Below, one piece after another: positions 12,923-22,653 of a stretch of 64,000 nt of DNA (the first letter of the stretch is position 1; every line of letters starts with the position of its first letter). The notes under the pieces were generated by a model that was not told where the DNA came from, did not search any database, and worked only from the letters and a program-made list of their open reading frames with translations. Both the position numbers and the translations under genes were made by a program. Origin of the DNA: Euptelea pleiosperma (taxonomy: Eukaryota > Streptophyta > Magnoliopsida > Ranunculales > Eupteleaceae); assembly GCA_035048495.1 (NCBI GenBank), contig CM068549.1, forward strand, positions 10,650,000 through 10,713,999. Reading direction: 5' to 3'.

Positions 12923-13052
12923 CCGGAGTTGCAGGTCTGCAACTCCGGTCAGTGGAGGAGAGGGCGCTGGAGAGGGCAGCAATAAGGGTTAGGCGGTGGT
13001 GGAGATCGTGGAGGAGCACTGACGGCCGGAGTTGCAGGTCTGCAACTCCGGC
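12923..13052. repeat. Two CCGGAGTTGCA/TGCAACTCCGG hairpins in the A1 3' LTR
   Basis: Perfect inverted repeats at 12923-12948 and 13025-13052. Arms are 11-13 bp with the loop GGTC. They are separated by about 75 bp of purine-rich linker. The arms are identical while the linker is not shared. Confidence 0.95.
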
Positions 13053-13363
13053 GTTAAAAAAAAACGGTAATGACAACAAAAACAAAAACGAAAACGAAAA
13101 AAAAAAATAAAAAGAAGGGAAGATGGAAGGAAACGTTGAGGAGGTTGAAGGGCGGCGACTGTGCAGCAATATCAAGAAGAAGAAGAACGAGGAGGAGAAG
13201 AAGGAGAAGGTGGGGGAGCCGACGAACCAGTCCGGTGGTGGCTCGCCGGAGATGAAATAACAAGGAGAGGAAGAAGAAAAAGAAATGGGAGAGAAGAGAA
13301 AAGGAGGAGGAGATCTGTGCGGGATTAATAGGGGGAGAGAATGGAAGAGAAAGGGGGGGATTA

Positions 13364-13427
13364 GGGTTCGAACGAACCCTTCTCCCTCCTCTTATAAAGC
13401 TCCCTATTTCCATTAATGGAAATAGGG
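13364..13427 (-). promoter_or_regulatory. Core promoter of the A1 3' LTR: 26-bp palindrome, TATA box, 16-bp inverted repeat
   Basis: In element sense, a perfect 26-bp palindrome (13402-13427, half site CCCTATTTCCATT) is followed two bases later by CTTTATAAG (13391-13399). About 12 bp further downstream comes GGGTTCG-TT-CGAACCC (13364-13379). The TATA position relative to the palindromes suggests the RNA start lies in or near the second one. The same layout recurs in five other family-A LTRs. Confidence 0.6.
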
Positions 13428-13523
13428 TATTTTTTTAAATAAAAAAAAATATTTTTAATTTTTAATTTTTTTTTTTTTTTTTTTTTAAGTAAAATGCTAC
13501 TTTTCTATGGGGAATCTCCCCAA

Positions 13524-13578
13524 TTAGTGGACCCCCCATTTAATTAAAATTATTTTTGAAATTCGCGGGGTCCACTAA
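13524..13578. repeat. Inverted repeat TTAGTGGACCCC / GGGGTCCACTAA in U3
   Basis: Perfect 12-bp arms at 13524-13535 and 13567-13578 with an AT-rich 31-base spacer. The same pair is found in the other family-A LTRs (for example 21565-21620, 25009-25045 and 31422-31485), sometimes with a decayed arm. Confidence 0.85.
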
Positions 13579-14450
13579 CTGGTCGGACAGCGGGTCGATG
13601 CTGATGGGCCCGGCTACTGGCCCACATGGACTGATGATGTCCATCGTCTCACAAGATGATGTGACAGGCATTCTGAAGGCGATCGGATGGATGGTGACTT
13701 GATTGGGACTCAGATTGGTAGATCGACGGATCTAGAGAGATCCAACGGTCCGATTGAAGATCCAACGGTCCGATGGAAGATCCAACGGTCAGAAAGCTAA
13801 GGGAGATGAGATAGAGCTGATAGGCAGGAGTTCTGGGGTTAGGTCAGTAGATTCGAGGATCGAGAGATGAAGAGAGAGAGAGAATAAGGAGAGATGAGAG
13901 AAAAAGTATCAAAAAAATTGGAGAAAAGCACTGGCGGAGGGTCTGGAACCCTGTTCTTCACTGTGACCATCCTCACGCTTCTCCAGTAGAGTCGACTATC
14001 ATTCTTTGCTGACTCATGTGGCTTTAAACGCTTTGGTCCGTCTCTTGGTCATTGGCTCTCCTACTCTCTTCGTTCTTTGGGCCGACTTTTTGGTCCTCTT
14101 ATTCAGCCCATATTTGGCCCATATCTTCTAGTTATAGCATGTGGGCTTGTTAAGCTTTGATAATGGGCTTTCATGATCGATTTGGGCCCACAAGTCTCGA
14201 AAATCGTCCCATCGGGGTTTCCTGCGACAGAAGAAGCGCGTAATGAGACTTTATCAGAACGGCTTAATATTTAGACTTCCGAAAATGTGTTTAATGCATG
14301 CAAATATACCATTTCGTCCAGAAAAGTGTGTTCTACGCAATAGAAGAGACTCTTACGTAGAAAAGTAGATAAATAGAGCCTTTTACGTAGGAGAGTGCGA
14401 TAACGTTACAAGGATAATTACTTAAAATAAGCACTTTTGAGCGAATATCA

Positions 14451-14485
14451 CAACCCCCAACCAGCATATTGCCAATCCTTGGCAA
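14451..14485 (-). other. Polypurine tract and adjacent 17-nt hairpin of A1
   Basis: On the minus strand GGTTGGGGGTTG directly precedes the 3' LTR, as required for plus-strand priming. Immediately upstream (14469-14485) lies TTGCCAA-GGA-TTGGCAA, a perfect 7-bp stem with a 3-nt loop. Element B2 has the same pair (37741-37775). Confidence 0.85.
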
Positions 14486-15998
14486 TTAGTGCGAAATAAA
14501 TGAGCTTAAAAGGGCTCTGCACATGCTGCACACTTTTTCAAATTAGCTCAGGGAAAACACCGTTCGTCAAATCATTGAATGGATGCAGAAACAGTTACAT
14601 GCTAGCGAAGAGTTGGAAAGTTTTGGCAAGACTACAGACTGATAATCATGACCCAGAATAGTCAGACTCTGCGTGTGTGTGTGCTCAACATTCTCATCAT
14701 CCGACAGTAAAGATTTCCAGATCACCTTTAAGTTTTTATGCCTCGACCTCAAATCTCACATGTTTAGCACTCAGAATAGAATCACACAAGAAGGGTTTTC
14801 TTCTTTTCTCTCAATTTATATGTGAGGAGATGTATTTAATATAAAGAGGAAAAAGATCTCACATATGTTTTATTTGAAGAAAGGACATCTTTAACAGAAG
14901 AAGATCTCTTGATTGGAATACCACTTCACTCGGGAACGTCAGATCAAACTCTATAGCTTCTCTTTCTCCAATCTCCACATTTTATGATTGTACTATCCTA
15001 GAATCAAGTAGGACTTTCCTGGGTTGTAATGAGGCTTAGGTCAGGTGTAGAAAAATAAAGGTATACAGGATTTCAAAAGATCTTGAGAGGATATCTCTAT
15101 TTTCTTGTATTTTTCCTGCGGCGTAACACCATTATCTGGTTCTTTTTCCTTTTTTTGTATTTTTCTCTTTTTCTTGATATTTCTGAGACTGCTCAATTTC
15201 TTTTCAGCACTTTTTCATACTTTCTTTCCATATTTTGTTTTCAGCTTGAACCACTTTCTTTTCCTTTTGATTTTTCTTCTTTACTTTTCTTTTCACGGTA
15301 CACCCACATCAGTTATTTTTATTTTTTTTTTTATCCTTATCAAAAGTAGGGTAGCTAGTAACACTTCGTAGCTGAACTGGGTTTTTGGTTAATGGGTTTA
15401 CAAAGAAAAGGCTTTTATAGAAGGGTTCAAGGGGTTTCTAGTGAAGTATAATTCAGGTGAGTAAAAAGGCTGAATGGTTCAGAAAAAATGGCCTAAATCA
15501 TTTTCTAGGGTTTGTACTATCATGTATACTGTCTTGACTGGATATAGAGAAGGTTCTGTCGTAGTAATCCAATGTTGATGTCGTTCCGAGTTTTATGATC
15601 GAAGCAAAAGATAATGAGATCTCTCAACGAATATTGCGGGCATGAAGAATAGTGAGTCATCTTGTGACTCAGGATTATTGTATAACTCTCTGAAATGATT
15701 AAAGGCTCGAAAGCTCACTGGGTTAGGTCTCCACAATTATTCTCACAGGATCTCTAGAGTTTCAAAACTTAGGATGACTCTGATGTTGATAGTGTACAAT
15801 TGTGCCAAATCTGAGTTTTTCTGAGTTTTCAAACCTGCTGTAGTCACGCCTGACTTGACTCGACGCTAACTTTAAACAAAAATTGACATCCTCAATACTG
15901 ACTTAACGAAGGTTTTTAGCTAATCAAAGTCAGGGTATTTGACACATTTTTGAAATTCTAGAAAACTTTTGGAGAACATCGGAAATCACCCCAAAAAT

Positions 15999-16035
<37 letters not shown>

Positions 16036-16420
16036 CATGAGTTTTGGTAAATACCCACCCCCAACCAAAATACAGCACCGTCCTCGGTGCTCATGACCGG
16101 GACATAAAATGATGAAAAATCGGTGATGATGATGCAAAGGATCAGGGAGGATGTTACCAAGTCAGCAGAAACTCGACAGTGAGTGATACCTGATGATCGG
16201 AAAAATGAATGTACCTGCATTTCCAAAGATATAACAATAATAACAAATGCATGAGACTCATGTACTCTAGGAATACCGGAATTGCCTTTCCGAAAGCGCT
16301 AAGTTTTACGTCTTCAGCCAGACATGACGGGGGTATATCAAGTACCCCCAACCAGGCTAAAACTCATGGAGACTGAGTGAATCTGCAGTCTTCCTGACAC
16401 CTAAGGTGGAACGGAGACAG
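14486..16420 (-). other. A1 3' region without a convincing gene
   Basis: About 1.9 kb between the reading-frame stop and the purine tract, mostly AT-rich. Two pieces are shared with B2. One is a GGGGGTA...TACCCCC inverted repeat (16329-16349). The other is a short conserved peptide-like stretch in minus sense (VMSTEDGAVFWLGVG, about 16050-16100) followed by an A-tract (16002-16032 as T on the plus strand). The latter resembles the decayed end of a longer ancestral frame. The pyrimidine-rich ORFs at 15083-15371 are composition artefacts. Confidence 0.6.
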
Positions 16421-18250
16421 TTATCCTATCCCTTGTCTAGGTATACCTGTGTAGAACAGGTCTTTCTCAGTGTAGACTGAGAGAAGGGCATTGAGCTCTC
16501 TGAGCAGACTGACAAAAGTACGGAGTTGATCTGGGAGGGATCGAAGCTTCTCAGTAAAGATTGAGAGGAGAGTAGGAGTGGTTTCTCTGAGCAGACCCGC
16601 AAAAACATTTATTTCAGCTGGGAGGGATAGAAGCTTCTCAGTAAAGACTGAGAGGGGAGTAGTAGTGGGTTCTCTGACCGTGGTTAGCAGAGCCGCAAAC
16701 TCATTGAGTTTTGCGGGAATGTATCTGAATGGAGCAGACTCCTGCAGATCAGTAATACCAGAAATGTTGGACTTCGAGATGAAGTCAGACTCAAAGTGTT
16801 CTTGACACTTGGATAATTTATCCTCGAGAGAGTCCTGAATTAGACTCTCCATGACATACGGTTCATCAACAACATCGACGTAGGGTGACGGATGAAAACT
16901 GTTGATCTCTTCCTCGATGTTTCCTAATGTGATAGGGATGTTCCAATCCCTGCACTCAATATGTTCCTCCTCGGTGGGGACTGATAGGTTCAGGACAGCG
17001 GGAGTCTCATGTTCTAGACACGGCTCATCGGTGGGAATGTCTGCAGCTAGGGCAGAGAAAGAATTATCAGAGATGGAACTGGGTTTCTCTGGGCTTAGTC
17101 TAGAAGTTGGTGCTGTTAAGGGCACCATAGATGGAGACATGGGTTCATCACTATTATGGCTCACTCCAAGGGAGGTGGGGAGGAACGGTAGATCTAGCAC
17201 AGTTGGGATCCTACGATCGAGACACAGCTCAGTGTCATGAAGATTGATATCAGGGTCAGTATAGTGAGAAATAGGTTGCTCTGAGGTAGGTTCAAGATTT
17301 GGTGCTGTTAAAGGCACCGAAGTAGGATACACTGGTTCCTCAATAATCAAGCTTGATCTAGGGATGGTAACAACTTCTATTTCATCCTGGCAATTCTGGT
17401 ACTTGGTCCAATTGTGCGACTCCTCATTATAGACAGTGGCCATGTCACTCTCCTCAAGATAAGCTACTGGTGGGCTAGTGAAGTTGACTTCCTCTCTCTC
17501 ATTTTCTAATTGAATTAGACGTTGCTTGAAGCTTTCCATAGATTGCTTTTGTTGGTGCTCTAGACCTTGGAAAAACTGTTGTTGCTGGGCAATGTACTGA
17601 GAAAGAAGGTTCTCTAGACCGGGTTTAGTAGCCAACGGAGGCGGTTCAGCCAAGGGGAGCTGAGGTGCGAACTCTTGATTGTAGTCCGACTGGGTATGAA
17701 AGTTGTAAGGCAAAGTGGAGTCTGGGACTAGTTGCTGACTCTGAAAATCTTGAGGGGCCCACTGTTGATCAGAATAGTCATTCTGTGGATATGACGGGTA
17801 CTGGGATTGCGAGTATTGCCAGTCATACTCTCCATTGGGTTGATGGAACCCGGAAGGATAATTATCCTGCGGTAGTTGCTGCGGGATAGTAGACTGTTCC
17901 CAATCAAAGTTATGGTGACTCCTATTATCCGGATAATAAGTGTTGTCATAGGAGGTCTGTATTGGAGATTGAAAGGTACAGACATCTTGCTGGATAGGAG
18001 GATAATATCCTACAGACTGGGAATGGTACACAGGTTGCTGGACTGCGGCACGAAGGGCAGAGACTGAATTTTTAAGCTCTTGGAGTACAGAATTGTACTC
18101 CGGATCTCGGTGATTATCATACCCTGTAGAAGTGTGCGAGACTGGAGTATCATGATGATACGCAGAATTGTCATACCATTGTTGAGAGTGATCACCTCGA
18201 TTCTCACAGAAACTGTAGTAGGTCTCATACAGAGGCCGTTCATCTGCCAT
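16421..18250 (-). CDS. Conserved family-A protein, 609 aa, unknown function
   Basis: An intact 609-codon frame starting MADERPLYETYYSF, the only sizeable frame of A1. Residues 1-210 are rich in Gln, Tyr, Ser, Pro and Asp and look disordered. About 215-262 (LLSQYIAQQQQFFQGLEHQQ and on to LENEREEVN) is a likely coiled coil. About 270-480 is acidic and Pro/Ser/Thr-rich. The last 90 residues hold three repeats of the form LSVFTEKLLSLP / LSIFTEKLRSLP / LSVYTEK. There is no zinc knuckle, protease, RT or integrase motif. The homologue in B2 is collinear, with long identical blocks (for example ITDLQESAPFRYIPAKLNEF) and no frameshift, so the protein, not just the DNA, seems to have been kept. A gag-like packaging role is possible, because the coiled-coil segment resembles C-terminal parts of Athila-type gag, but this is inference. 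The start was chosen because B2 conserves it (MDVERPLFETYHNF). Confidence 0.8.
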   Translation of the reverse strand: MADERPLYETYYSFCENRGDHSQQWYDNSAYHHDTPVSHTSTGYDNHRDPEYNSVLQELKNSVSALRAAVQQPVYHSQSVGYYPPIQQDVCTFQSPIQTSYDNTYYPDNRSHHNFDWEQSTIPQQLPQDNYPSGFHQPNGEYDWQYSQSQYPSYPQNDYSDQQWAPQDFQSQQLVPDSTLPYNFHTQSDYNQEFAPQLPLAEPPPLATKPGLENLLSQYIAQQQQFFQGLEHQQKQSMESFKQRLIQLENEREEVNFTSPPVAYLEESDMATVYNEESHNWTKYQNCQDEIEVVTIPRSSLIIEEPVYPTSVPLTAPNLEPTSEQPISHYTDPDINLHDTELCLDRRIPTVLDLPFLPTSLGVSHNSDEPMSPSMVPLTAPTSRLSPEKPSSISDNSFSALAADIPTDEPCLEHETPAVLNLSVPTEEEHIECRDWNIPITLGNIEEEINSFHPSPYVDVVDEPYVMESLIQDSLEDKLSKCQEHFESDFISKSNISGITDLQESAPFRYIPAKLNEFAALLTTVREPTTTPLSVFTEKLLSLPAEINVFAGLLRETTPTLLSIFTEKLRSLPDQLRTFVSLLRELNALLSVYTEKDLFYTGIPRQGIG

Positions 18251-20044
18251 TAGAGGCGATAGAGGGGTGCGGTAGACTGACTCTCAGATCGAATCAGTAA
18301 AGGTTAAGACAGGTCCAATCGGGCTTCTACTTGAGAAAGCAAGCCCAAGATTTGGCAAAAAGTTGCCAAAAGGAGACACTGGAGTAGTGATTCTAAATGA
18401 TGCACACCAAGCACAGATAATCCTATTCTAAACAATCAGGATATATTTTAGGCATTATCTTGTTAGTTTTGGGGCTAGAGTAGATTATGACAGTGGGCGG
18501 ACCACTGGTTTATCTTGTTAACCGCCGGACTAACTTTGTCGCTATTAGGTTCTCACCAGGCTACACTCTTCAAAGCGAATCCTTTAGTACTAACTCTAGT
18601 TAACAACAAGGCAATCCGAAGCCTAGACAGACGTGCGGCACAATGGCTGTCTTAAGTACGTCCCAGACTAACCGGATTGGTCAAGTGTATAAGAAGAGTG
18701 TTCCCTCGGGTTAAGCTAGGGTTGGTGCGTGTTCCTAGTCCACACGCAACTAACCGCCGAATAGTCCAAGATGCCACGTCGAGCTCAGTGTACTTGAGTA
18801 GCAGGGACTTATGGGTGTGTTAGACAACAGGGACCCGCGCTCGTGGTCTTATTTCGATTGGATGTTAAGCGGGTTCGCTTTGTGTGGATTTTTCCTCGAA
18901 CACCGGGCTAATTGGCTCTACGTCTTGATTCTTTTTATTATAGATGGATCCTGGGGATCAATTTCAGCTGGAGTGATGAGGTGGGTGATGAAATCCCACC
19001 AGTTTCAATTTTGGAGCTGGGTCTGCTCTCTTAGAGTTGATTGATTAACGGCCAAGCCACGCAAGTCGAATAATATGTATGCAAAAGCAAATAGACAAGC
19101 GGCAATGATTCACCCAATATGCTCTGTATCGCACTCAAGGCGAGGATAGAGACTTACCTCCCGCGGGCCACGCCACGGGGTCTCCTCTGTGGGTTAGAGA
19201 GGGGTATCCTAATGGGCTTGGGCCCGACTCCACCTCTTTGAGCTTTCGCTCTCTACCCACACTGGATCGTGTTCCTGCAGAAACAGTTAGATCGCACGGT
19301 CTAGGTATGTGGGATTCTATTTGGAAGATCCTTGCCTTTTTAGGGTTCACTGAACAAGCACTGAATTTAGGCAAGTTTTTGAATGAGTTTCCAAATTCGA
19401 GATGGGTTAAAATTTAGGAATTCCCAGATTGGAAAATACCTAGATTGGAAAGTTTCCCGAACTGTGGAGATCTTCCAAGAAAGATTTGATTGCGAGATCC
19501 CTTATAATTTTGGGAAATTTCCCAAAATTGAAATTCTGCTAGATTTGGGGCGTTTCCTTTTGCAGACTTTTCCAAATTCGAAAGATTTCTAAAGATAGAA
19601 ATTCTTCTAAAGAGGAAACTTCTAAGAGGGGAAACCCTAATTAAGCAGAGTATCAAGATTTTGGAATCTTTCCAAAAATCGCAAATCCTTGATTGGTGAT
19701 TTCTAAAAATCTGCAGAATATAAAACCCTAATTTTTTTTGAATTTTGATTTTATTATTTTTTTTGTAATTTCCACTTAATCTAGGGTTTCTAAAAAACCC
19801 TAGAACAAGATCTAGCAGTTATTTGGAAAGCAGTAAAATTCCTAAATTATTACAAATTGCACTCGGCCTTCCGAGGCATTAAAAATAGTAATTTAAAAAC
19901 TGCTAAAAATCACTAAAAACAAAAAAAAAATAGAAAGTTTCCCGAAAAGGTCAGGCTGTCCAAATTGAGCAGCTTTTCGCTTCAGCAACTTTCCAATTCC
20001 GTCTTTACGTCCTTTTTCGCACTCCCGAACACCCGAGCGGCAGC
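18251..20044 (-). other. A1 5' leader, non-coding
   Basis: 1.8 kb between primer site and ATG with only short unconserved frames. Several blocks match the B2 leader (32571-34095), for example GTAGGGAGCGAAAGCTCAAAG-type sequence near 19230 and 33065 and the stretch before the ATG. Near 18335 on the minus strand, GGGCTTGCTTTCTCAAG is a pyrimidine-rich AG acceptor-like site. B2 has GGGCTTGCTTTTACAAG at 33963. These could pair with the LTR splice donor. Confidence 0.6.
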
Positions 20045-20051
20045 GGCGCCA
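20045..20051 (-). other. Primer-binding site of A1 (TGGCGCC type)
   Basis: On the minus strand the 5' LTR ends ...CTTTCA, then two bases, then TGGCGCCGCTGCCGCTCGG. A TGG start is needed to pair with a tRNA CCA end. TGGCGCCGTTGCCG-type sites are common in Athila/Tat-group Ty3/gypsy elements. The tRNA species is not claimed. Confidence 0.8.
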
Positions 20052-20357
20052 TTTGAAAGTAGGGTTTTTCCGCGTCGTTGGTTACGGAAACCCTAACTTC
20101 AACACAATTTGTAATTTTATCCGATTATCCTTGAAAGACGGATCGGGTTAGACCATCAAAACATGATGATCGGCCACGAAGATGGCCAATCCAAGGTGAA
20201 TGGAGGTTGCTCTTGCTGTTGGAGATGGAAATCGAGGGATGGCAGCCATGATCACGTGGTTGCTGGTGTTGCATGTGTGTGCAGCACACCGTAAGCTAAA
20301 GTGAACCAGTCCTAGTGAGATAGGCGAAGGGAAGTCTGACTGACTGTAAATGGGTCG

Positions 20358-21238
20358 CCGGAGTTGCAAGTGTGCAACTCCGGTGAGGGGAGGCGATGGT
20401 GAAGATGATAGCAAGGGCAATGGCCCTACAAATAGACGGTGGCGAGTTAAGGTGGTAGCAGGTTTGCTCAAGCGACTGGAGACGAGAGGTGGAGAAAACC
20501 CGAGCAACAACCGGAGTTGCAGGCGGTCGGAGTTGCTAACCTGCAACTCCGGCGAAAACGGGGATGAAGAAGAAGAAGAGGAAAGGTTTGAAGAAAGAAG
20601 GGGAGGAAGAGAAGGTAACGAAGGGAAAGAGGCGGCTGACTGAGACGATGGTGGAGCAGGCTAGCTGTGGAAGTGTGGTGTTGCGGTGAAGGACGCAATA
20701 ACGACCGGAGTTGCAACCTGCAACTCCGGCAGCACGTGAAAACGTGCTGTGGCGGTACCTGCTTAGAAGACCAGCAGAAGAAGAGGATGGGAAGGAGAGG
20801 ATGAAGAAGAGGAAGAGAAGAAGGAGAAGGGAAAGAGGGGTAATAAGAAGATAGGGAGAAGATGACCGGAGTTGCAGGTCTGCAACTCCGGTAAGAGATG
20901 AAGAAGACGGTGGTTGCAGTCAGGCGGAAATGATGCTGCACGCAGCAGCAAGGGGAACAGATGAAGAGGAAGAGCTAGCGGAGACGGAAAGGCAGTAGGG
21001 AGGTGCTATGGTGAAGACGTGGTGCTGCAAGAGGCGCAGGTGCGATGGCGACCGGAGTTGCAGCCTGCAACTCCGGTGAGGACGTGAAAAAAATAAAAAT
21101 AAAAAACAAGAAAAGCAAGAAGAAGAAGACAGAGGAGAGAAGGAAAAAGAAGAAGAAGAAGAAGAAGAAGAAGAAGAAGAAGAAGAAGAAGAAGAGGAGG
21201 AAGCCTCACCAGACGGCCGGAGTTGCAGGCAACTCCGG
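20358..21238. repeat. Array of six hairpin modules in the A1 5' LTR
   Basis: Inverted repeats at 20358-20383 (loop AGTG), 20511-20553 (compound, three arms), 20705-20729 (loop ACC), 20866-20891 (loop GGTC), 21052-21076 (loop GCC) and 21217-21238 (loop AG). Stems are CCGGAGTTGC(A)/(T)GCAACTCCGG. Linkers are purine-rich. The GAA tract at 21140-21194 sits between the last two. Confidence 0.93.
21140..21194. repeat. (GAA)n tract in the A1 5' LTR
   Basis: About 16 AGA/GAA units. Equivalent tracts occur at 31078-31117 and 42896-42984, and as CTT at 25274-25322. They produce the spurious Lys-, Arg- or Ser-rich ORFs. Confidence 0.95.
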
Positions 21239-21403
21239 CGAAGACGTGAAGAAGATGAAGAGAAGGAAAAACGAGAAAGAAGAAAGGAGGAGGAAGATGG
21301 GGCCAAAAACGAGGGGAAGAAGGGAAAGGATAGGGGGAAGGAGAGGAGAAGATTTGAGGGGGATTAATAGGGGGAGAGAATGGAAGAGAAAGGGGGGGGA
21401 TTA

Positions 21404-21467
21404 GGGTTCGAACGAACCCTTCTCCCTCCTCTTATAAAGCTCCCTATTTCCATTAATGGAAATAGGG
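21404..21467 (-). promoter_or_regulatory. Core promoter of the A1 5' LTR
   Basis: Same order as in the 3' LTR: perfect 26-bp palindrome 21442-21467, CTTTATAAG at 21431-21439, and 16-bp inverted repeat 21404-21419. This copy would drive A1 itself. Confidence 0.6.
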
Positions 21468-21496
21468 TATTTTTTTAAATAAAAAAAAATATTTTT

Positions 21497-21541
<45 letters not shown>

Positions 21542-22653
21542 TAAAATGCTACTTTTCTATGGGGAATCTCCCCAATTAGTGGACCCCCCATTTAATTAAA
21601 ATTATTTTTGAAATTCGCGGGGTCCACTAACTGGTCGGACAGCGGGTCGATGCTGATGGGCCCGGCTACTGGCCCACATGGACTGATGATGTCCATCGTC
21701 TCACAAGATGATGTGACAGGCATTCTGAAGGCGATCGGATGGATGGTGACTTGATTGGGACTCAGATTGGTAGATCGACGGATCTAGAGAGATCCAACGG
21801 TCCGATTGAAGATCCAACGGTCCGATGGAAGATCCAACGGTCAGAAAGCTAAGGGAGATGAGATAGAGCTGATAGGCAGGAGTTCTGGGGTTAGGTCAGT
21901 AGATTCGAGGATCGAGAGATGAAGAGAGAGAGAGAATAAGGAGAGATGAGAGAAAAAGTATCAAAAAAATTGGAGAAAAGCACTGGCGGAGGGTCTGGAA
22001 CCCTGTTCTTCACTGTGACCATCCTCACGCTTCTCCAGTAGAGTCGACTATCATTCTTTGCTGACTCATGTGGCTTTAAACGCTTTGGTCCGTCTCTTGG
22101 TCATTGGCTCTCCTACTCTCTTCGTTCTTTGGGCCGACTTTTTGGTCCTCTTATTCAGCCCATATTTGGCCCATATCTTCTAGTTATAGCATGTGGGCTT
22201 GTTAAGCTTTGATAATGGGCTTTCATGATCGATTTGGGCCCACAAGTCTCGAAAATCGTCCCATCGGGGTTTCCTGCGACAGAAGAAGCGCGTAATGAGA
22301 CTTTATCAGAACGGCTTAATATTTAGACTTCCGAAAATGTGTTTAATGCATGCAAATATACCATTTCGTCCAGAAAAGTGTGTTCTACGCAATAGAAGAG
22401 ACTCTTACGTAGAAAAGTAGATAAATAGAGCCTTTTACGTAGGAGAGTGCGATAACGTTACAAGGATAATTGCTTAAAATAAGCACTTTTGAGCGAATAT
22501 CAAAAGACTCTAGGAAATTACAAAAAAAAAACTGTAAGTAAAAGCTACAATATATACAAATGAAAACTTCGTATGAACTATGACTTAGAAATAACATGTT
22601 ACTCAGCTGCGTATTGACCAAATATGTGGCTGTCATGTTTTACAGACTACTAC

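Larger units (their letters stand above)
11929..14450 (-). repeat. 3' LTR of A1
   Basis: 2522 bp. The U3 half (13321-14450) is almost identical to 21361-22502 in the 5' LTR, apart from poly-T length and a base or two. The R/U5 half (11929-13320) is very different from its partner. It contains two perfect CCGGAGTTGCA hairpins, a GA-rich tract (12220-12290), a splice donor GGTAAGC in minus sense (12297-12303), and three tandem units of GATCCAACGGTC...CGAT (13738-13790). The U5 end carries a telomere-like AAACCCTAA (11955-11963). Confidence 0.92.
11929..22502 (-). mobile_element. Full-length family-A element A1 (non-autonomous LTR retrotransposon)
   Basis: A complete 10.57-kb element in minus sense, flanked by AAAGA (11924-11928 and 22503-22507). 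It has a 5' LTR (20054-22502), a TGGCGCC primer site two bases inside, a 1.8-kb leader, one 609-codon frame, a 2-kb 3' region, a purine tract (minus strand of 14451-14460) and a 3' LTR (11929-14450). No RT, RNase H, integrase or protease motif is found on either strand of 14451-20053. This fits a LARD-like element mobilised in trans. It interrupts the 5' leader of the Tekay-type element. Confidence 0.93.
20054..22502 (-). repeat. 5' LTR of A1, mosaic
   Basis: 2449 bp. The U3 half matches the A1 3' LTR. The other half lacks most of the GA tract and splice donor found at 11990-12310 and instead carries about six hairpins. Its 20545-20900 segment resembles 29988-30340 of the solo LTR in B2, and 21205-21300 resembles 43000-43095 of another solo LTR. 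LTRs of one insertion should start identical, so this half has been replaced or rearranged. Confidence 0.88.

Noticed and set aside
12923..13052. CRISPR-like array or bacterial terminators from the regular hairpins
   Set aside because: Spacing is irregular, spacers share purine-rich sequence, no cas genes exist, and the context is eukaryotic LTR DNA.
15083..15371. Hydrophobic Phe-rich small membrane protein
   Set aside because: Two overlapping frames in the same T-rich stretch, not conserved in B2; a composition effect.
20148..21404. Long Ser/Leu-, Arg- and Lys-rich ORFs (also 12447-13413, 29711-31426, 42688-43198, 25190-25758)
   Set aside because: They come from purine- or pyrimidine-rich low-complexity DNA and hairpins in LTRs. 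They are open on both strands at once and not conserved between copies.
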